The notes under the pieces: model-generated
The model's input: the letters and a program-made list of their open reading frames with translations, nothing else
Database searches by the model: none
What the model was told of the DNA's origin: nothing
NCBI GenBank assembly: GCA_023228645.1
Contig: JALOAT010000048.1
Span: 1-30,746, forward strand
Source: Gammaproteobacteria bacterium
GTDB lineage: Bacteria; Pseudomonadota; Gammaproteobacteria; Thiohalomonadales; Thiohalomonadaceae
Reading direction: 5' to 3'
DNA: 30,746 nt
Position numbers and translations under genes: made by a program
Shown: positions 25,422 to 30,746 of the stretch, in pieces
How the letters are laid out: the number at the start of each line of letters is the position of its first letter
How positions within the stretch are numbered: the first letter of the stretch is position 1

Positions 25422-25531
25422 GAGATGGTCAACGCCTGCATCGAACAGATTCGCGGCCGCGAGTACGACACCTTGCGTGCCGGGCTGCTGCCGGAAGTGC
25501 GGACATGCGCGAAGTCGCCTGAGCGCGAGTG
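25422..25531 (+). pseudogene. Unassigned coding scrap, EMVNACIEQIRG
   Basis: In a frame different from the antiporter fragment, EMVNACIEQIRGREYDTLRA runs on to a stop at about 25529-25531. It reads like amphipathic helix from a real protein but I cannot place it. The C7 run just upstream would restore frame with the antiporter piece if one base were added, but the sequence does not look like the continuation of that family. Confidence 0.35.
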
Positions 25532-25676
25532 ATCCACGGCATCGCGGAACAGCTCAACCTGCTGGCCCTCAATGCCGCCATCGGGGCGGCGCGTGCGGGC
25601 GACGGGCCGGGGCTTCGCCGGGGTGGCGGAGCGGGCCGGGCATCTCCAGGGGCTGGTGGGTCGCTTCAAGACCTGA
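25529..25676 (+). pseudogene. Chemoreceptor (MCP) C-terminal remnant
   Basis: VIHGIAEQLNLLALNAAIGAA is the MCP hairpin motif (normally IAEQTNLLALNAAIEAA, here with Glu to Gly). The frame then slips near 25605 to GRGFAGVAERAGHLQGLVGR and ends FKT with TGA at 25674-25676, the usual chemoreceptor ending (LxxLVxxFK). The roughly 100 residues that should lie between GRGFAVVADEVR and the tail are deleted. The remnant therefore shows a substitution, a frameshift and an internal deletion. Confidence 0.75.
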
Positions 25677-25876
25677 ACAAGCGCGCCGCCCATAGCAAGG
25701 CTCCTCTCCCGCGCGAGGGCGACAAGCCGGCTGAGCGCGGCACCTTCGCCGCGCGATGACCGTTTCACGGCGGTTCCGCGCCGGGCCCCGCCTGTTACAA
25801 TCCCGCTACTTCGTGCCAAGGGTGTAGCCCAACACCTTTCACGAGACATGGGAACCATTCACGCGAGGTGCCACGC

Positions 25877-27289
25877 TTGTCTTCCGCCATCACCGAATCC
25901 GCTGATCCCCGTGCGGTGCCGCGCAGCCGCGTCATCGTGGCCAGCATGGTCGGCACCACCATCGAGTTCTTCGATTTCTACATCTACGCCACGGCGGCGG
26001 TCTCGGTATTTCCGCTGCTGTTCTTTCCCAAGTCGGCGACCGGCACGGAACTGCTGGCCTCCATGGCGACCTTTGCGGTGGCCTTCATCGCGCGTCCCGT
26101 GGGTTCCATGCTGTTCGGTCATTTCGGCGACCGCCTCGGGCGTAAGGCCACGCTCATCGGCTCGCTGCTCACCATGGGCATCGCCACCTTCTTCATCGGC
26201 CTGCTGCCCACGGTGATGCAGATCGGCCTGTGGGCGCCGCTCATGCTGACCATCCTGCGTTTTTGCCAAGGCCTCGGCCTGGGCGGGGAGTGGTCGGGCG
26301 CCGCGTTGCTGGCGACGGAATACGCCGAGAAGGGCAAGCGCGCCTGGGCGGCCATGTGGCCGCAGTTGGGCGCGCCGTTCGGCTTCATCCTGGCGAACGG
26401 GTCGTTCCTGCTGCTGACCAGTGGGTTCGACTACAACTCGTCCGTGGCGAGCCTCGACCACGACTTCCTGGTGTGGGGCTGGCGCATTCCGTTCCTGGCC
26501 TCCATCGCCATGGTGGCCGTGGGTCTGTACGTACGCTTCAAACTGGAAGAGACGCCGGTGTTTGCGCGCGCCGTGGCGCGCGGCGAAAAGCTCAAGGTGC
26601 CGCTGGCCGAGGTGTTTCGCAACAACCTCAAGGAACTGGTGCTTGGCACCTTCATCATGGTGGCCACTTACGGCGTGTTCTACCTGATGACCACCTGGAT
26701 CCTGTCCTACGCCATCGGCAAGACGGAGCTGGGCTTTCTCGGCATCAGCTACCGCGATTTCCTCGTGCTCCAGCTCGTCGCCGTATTGTTCTTCGCCGGC
26801 ACCATCCCTGTGGCCGGACGGCTGGCGGACAAGTACGGACGGCGCAGCTTCCTGCTGGTGATCACCGCCGCCATCATCGTGTTCGGCTTCAGCTTCAGCC
26901 TGTTCCTTTCACCCGAAAACATGGGCACGGGCGAGCACGCCAACCTCGGCCTGATGCTGCTGTTTCTGTGCGTGGGCATGACGCTCATGGGGCTCACCTT
27001 CGGTCCCATGTCGGCCATCCTGCCCGAGCTCTTTCCCACCAACGTGCGCTACAGCGGTTCGGGTATTGCGTACAACGTGTCGTCCATTCTCGGCGCCGCA
27101 CTCACGCCCTTCGCGGCCGTGTGGCTGGCCAAGGACTTCGGCGTCGGTTATGTGGGGTTTTACCTGTCCTTCCTTGGGCTGCTCACCTTCGTCGCCCTGT
27201 GGCTGTCCCACGAGACCCGCGACCTGAGCCTGGACAGCCTCGCAGAGGACGAGCGCGTGACCTTCGGCGTGGAGACCAGCTCGCCCTGA
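25877..27289 (+). CDS. MFS transporter, metabolite:proton symporter (MHS) family
   Basis: This 470-residue inner-membrane carrier has twelve predicted TM helices. MHS hallmarks are visible: TTIEFFDFYIYATAA at the start of TM1, the motif A loop GHFGDRLGRK, then GLGLGGEWSGAALLATEYA and ADKYGRRSF between TM8 and TM9, and LPELFPTNVRYSGSGIAYN. MHS members (ProP, ShiA, KgtP, CitA) carry organic acids, betaines or shikimate with protons; the substrate here cannot be decided. I favour the TTG at 25877, six bases after GAGGTG, over the GTG at 25868 that is part of that ribosome site. The gene lies between the fragment patch and a repeat-rich spacer. Confidence 0.9.
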   Translation: MSSAITESADPRAVPRSRVIVASMVGTTIEFFDFYIYATAAVSVFPLLFFPKSATGTELLASMATFAVAFIARPVGSMLFGHFGDRLGRKATLIGSLLTMGIATFFIGLLPTVMQIGLWAPLMLTILRFCQGLGLGGEWSGAALLATEYAEKGKRAWAAMWPQLGAPFGFILANGSFLLLTSGFDYNSSVASLDHDFLVWGWRIPFLASIAMVAVGLYVRFKLEETPVFARAVARGEKLKVPLAEVFRNNLKELVLGTFIMVATYGVFYLMTTWILSYAIGKTELGFLGISYRDFLVLQLVAVLFFAGTIPVAGRLADKYGRRSFLLVITAAIIVFGFSFSLFLSPENMGTGEHANLGLMLLFLCVGMTLMGLTFGPMSAILPELFPTNVRYSGSGIAYNVSSILGAALTPFAAVWLAKDFGVGYVGFYLSFLGLLTFVALWLSHETRDLSLDSLAEDERVTFGVETSSP

Positions 27290-27301
27290 GACACGGTTCA
27301 A

Positions 27302-27336
27302 CGCGGAGGACGCGGAGGCGCGGAGGTCGCGGAGGG
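27302..27336. repeat. CGCGGAGG short tandem repeat
   Basis: CGCGGAGGACGCGGAGGCGC continues as GGAGGTCGCGGAGGG: four GCGGAGG units with variable one- to two-base spacers, just past the MHS gene stop. The unit is a GC-rich relative of the GCAGAG/CACAGAG units at 17987. Confidence 0.7.
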
Positions 27337-27358
27337 ATCTGGGGTTCGGATGTTCAGC

Positions 27359-27387
27359 TGTGGGAGCGAGCTTCCGCTCGCGATTTT
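27359..27387. repeat. REP sequence, GCGAGC-TTCC-GCTCGC
   Basis: TGTGGGAGCGAGCTTCCGCT followed by CGCGATTTT contains a perfect six-base hairpin (27366-27371 with 27376-27381). It matches the well-known pseudomonad-type REP core TGTGGGAGCGAGC. It is a different family from the REP-like repeats at 21-319. Confidence 0.75.
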
Positions 27388-27570
27388 CTCGGCCATCCTG
27401 GGCTGTCTCTTGGTCACATCTTCCCCGCACACGCCCTCTCCCTCCGGGCCCTCTGGGAGACGAGCGCATGGATGCGCGAGGTAGAGCAACGCAGGAGCGG
27501 TTGCCGAGGGCTGGGGAGAGGGGATCCATTCAGGTGACTAAGAGACAACACAGGCGGCGGTGGGGCGCGT
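27388..27570. other. Convergent spacer between MHS gene and ggt
   Basis: CCCTCTCCC near 27434 and GGGGAGAGGGG near 27513 are imperfect inverted ends around a less ordered middle. No reading frame here is convincing. It probably holds a termination structure or another degenerate repeat. Confidence 0.35.
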
Positions 27571-29277
27571 TTACGGCGCGGCGTTCAGCGCGGGCACTTG
27601 CTGGAGGACCGGCATGCCCGCGGCGCCCGGAAAACTCATGCCCTCGCCGCGCGGATCGCTGGCGGCGGATACGCGGCCGGTTTTCCTGTCCCACAGCAGC
27701 GCCTGCATGTTGCCCCAGGGCTGCGACGTGACCTCCAGGGTGTGGCCGAGCCGCCGCAATTCCGCGGCAACCCCTTCATCGAAGGCATCGGGTTCGGCGA
27801 AGACCTTGTCCGGCAGATACTGGTGGTGGAAGCGCGGCCGGGCGACCCATGCCTGCGGGTCTTTCCCGTCGGCCATCTCCAAAATGCCGAGCAACACCAT
27901 GGTGATGATGCGGCTGCCGCCGGGGGTGCCCAGCACCGCCACGCGGTCCGGCCCAGTGACGAAGGTGGGCGACATGCTGGAGAGCATGCGCTTGCCGGGC
28001 GCGATGGCATTGGCGTCGTTGCCGACCAGGCCGTAGGCATTGGCCGCCCCGGGCTTGGCGGAGAAATCGTCCATTTCGTCGTTGAGCAGTACCCCGGTGC
28101 CTTCCGCCACGAAGCCCGAGCCGAACGGGTAGTTGATGCTGAGGGTGGCGGCCACGTAATTGCCGTCGCCGTCCAGGATGGAAAAATGCGTGGTGTCCGT
28201 CCCTTCCGGTTCCTGTGCGTCCGTGCGCGGCGTGGAAGGGGTGGCGCGATCCAGCGCGATGTCGGCGCGCAGGCGGGCGGCATGGGCCTTGTCGATGAGC
28301 TGCCGCGTCGGTACCTCCACGTGGTCGGGATCGCCGAGGTGTTGGGCGCGATCCCGATAAGCGCGACGCATGGCCTCGATGATCACATGGCTGCGACGGG
28401 CCGGCGGGAGCGCCGCAAGGTCGTAGTCCTCCAGGATGTTGAGCATGGTGATGAGCGCCACGCCGCCGGAGGACGGCGGCGCCGCCGCCGTCACGGTGAA
28501 CCCGCCGTAGCGGCCCCTGAGCGGCGGCCGTTCCACCACGCGGTAATCGGCCAGGTCGTCGAGGGTCCAGATGCCGCCCGCCTCGCGCACCGCCGTGACC
28601 AACCGCTTCGCCACGGGCCCGCGATAAAAGCCCTCGGCGCCGTGCCGCGCCAGCGCCTCCAGGGTGCGCGCCAGATCCGGTTGGCGAATGGTGTGGCCGA
28701 GCTCCGGCACCGCGCCGTCCCGCAGGAAAATGCGCGCGGCGGCTGGCGAGGTCTTGAGGGCGTCCAGGCGAAAGCGCGCCAGGCGCTGGTAGAGCGGCGT
28801 GACAGGGAAGCCCTCGCGGGCGTAGCCGATGGCCGGCGCCAGCGACTCCGCGAGAGGGAATCGTCCGTAGTTCTGCGCCAAATGTACCAGCGCCGCCGGT
28901 GTGCCGGGAATGCCCGCGGCGAGCGGCCCGTCCATGGACCGGCCGGGGATCACCTCACCCTTGTCATCCAGGTACATGTCGGCCCGTGCGGCAGAGGGGG
29001 CACGCTCGCGCCCGTCGATCATGGTCTCGAAGCCATCCCCGGCGCGATGGATGAGCCAGAATCCGCCGCCGCCGAGCCCCGAGCTTTGCGGCTCGACCAC
29101 CGCCAGGGCGGCACTCACCGCCACCGCCGCATCGAAGGCATTGCCGCCCGCGGCGAGGATGCGCAGTCCGGCCTCGGAGGCGAGGGGGTGGGCCGTGGCC
29201 ACGGCCGCACCCGATGGACGTTCCGCCGCGGCGGGAATGCTGAACAGCAGCACGAGGACGAAAAGGGTTTTACGCAT
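27571..29277 (-). CDS. ggt: Gamma-glutamyltransferase (glutathione hydrolase)
   Basis: This 568-residue periplasmic enzyme breaks glutathione and transfers gamma-glutamyl groups. The signal peptide MRKTLFVLVLLFSIPAAAE is followed by the large-subunit sequence (AVATAHPLASEAGLRILAAG, GLGGGGFWL, DGRERAP). Self-cleavage should occur before Thr362 in DTTHFSILDGDGNYVAATLS, which becomes the nucleophile of the small subunit. LLNDEMDDFS, SSMSPTFV and the GTPGGSRI segment complete the active site. The length matches the family. I chose the ATG at 29277 with AGGAG ten bases upstream; an upstream in-frame start at 29325 adds 16 residues before the signal peptide. It is a single gene, downstream of gltA in the same direction. 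Glutathione recycling would supply glutamate, which fits gltS loosely. Confidence 0.95.
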   Translation of the reverse strand: MRKTLFVLVLLFSIPAAAERPSGAAVATAHPLASEAGLRILAAGGNAFDAAVAVSAALAVVEPQSSGLGGGGFWLIHRAGDGFETMIDGRERAPSAARADMYLDDKGEVIPGRSMDGPLAAGIPGTPAALVHLAQNYGRFPLAESLAPAIGYAREGFPVTPLYQRLARFRLDALKTSPAAARIFLRDGAVPELGHTIRQPDLARTLEALARHGAEGFYRGPVAKRLVTAVREAGGIWTLDDLADYRVVERPPLRGRYGGFTVTAAAPPSSGGVALITMLNILEDYDLAALPPARRSHVIIEAMRRAYRDRAQHLGDPDHVEVPTRQLIDKAHAARLRADIALDRATPSTPRTDAQEPEGTDTTHFSILDGDGNYVAATLSINYPFGSGFVAEGTGVLLNDEMDDFSAKPGAANAYGLVGNDANAIAPGKRMLSSMSPTFVTGPDRVAVLGTPGGSRIITMVLLGILEMADGKDPQAWVARPRFHHQYLPDKVFAEPDAFDEGVAAELRRLGHTLEVTSQPWGNMQALLWDRKTGRVSAASDPRGEGMSFPGAAGMPVLQQVPALNAAP

Positions 29278-29411
29278 ATCGAAGCAACTCCTGAACCTTC
29301 GCAGCCCAGATAAGACCCGTTTCAAAAAGACGTCGCGACCTTCTTTGCGCCGCGGCGGTCACGTAGGCGCTGAGCGATAACTTGGTCCACGAAAGGCTTT
29401 CGGAAGGTCTG

Positions 29412-30701
<1,290 letters not shown>

Positions 30702-30746
30702 GACAATCTCCTGTAGAAGACATCGGGCTGACCTTCGGCCGGGTCA

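Noticed and set aside
26230..27537. Second long plus-strand frame (435 residues) overlapping the MHS transporter
   Set aside because: It is Arg- and Pro-rich, out of frame with a clearly real twelve-helix transporter.
27598..29313. Long plus-strand open frame (571 residues) opposite ggt
   Set aside because: It mirrors the gamma-glutamyltransferase codons; no domain, ribosome site or signal is visible.

Overview
The window is GC-rich chromosomal DNA from what looks like a motile gammaproteobacterium. The support is indirect: a type II citrate synthase, an FlgP/FlgT flagellar accessory pair, a methyl-accepting chemotaxis protein, many PAS/GGDEF/EAL and hybrid kinase proteins, and pseudomonad/RAYT-style REP sequences. 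I cannot name a genus. I saw no rRNA, tRNA or CRISPR array.

Layout. 1-590 is mobile-element debris: three copies of a REP-like repeat arm around a DUF1566 scrap, then an N-terminal fragment of a Tn3-type transposase. 591-2233 holds a CBS-domain protein and a calcium-loop protein broken by a frameshift, both on the minus strand. 2512-6782 is a tight plus-strand pair, a di-heme cytochrome c peroxidase overlapping a membrane PAS-GGDEF-EAL protein. A decayed cytochrome c gene follows (about 6845-7127). 7336-12389 is the most distinctive part: a minus-strand operon of a seven-PAS protein with no output domain, a PAS histidine kinase with a five-fold 21-residue coiled-coil repeat, a single-domain response regulator and a KaiB-fold protein, with a decayed GGDEF gene just upstream. 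13042-14315 carries mscL (frameshifted tail), a small secreted protein and a four-helix membrane protein. Then come an MCP (minus strand), gltS, an unknown 131-residue protein divergent from a PAS hybrid kinase, and an rsgA pseudogene with two lesions. Next are flgP-flgT behind a sigma-28-like promoter, a small membrane-anchored protein, a patch of gene fragments (antiporter and MCP pieces, 24920-25760), an MHS-family transporter, gamma-glutamyltransferase and citrate synthase (gltA).

Themes. The region is dominated by signal transduction: about sixteen PAS domains in four proteins, two kinases, a c-di-GMP enzyme and a chemoreceptor. It also has unusually many broken genes: single-base frameshifts in at least four, a nonsense codon in rsgA, and several fragments. 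Several much larger genes are intact, which favours real decay over uniformly poor sequence, but homopolymer errors cannot be excluded from sequence alone.

The best candidate for an undescribed system is the PAS array - NILED-repeat kinase - receiver - KaiB operon, which has no KaiC in view. Its proteins look like one relay, with KaiB as a possible adaptor or output; that role is inference.
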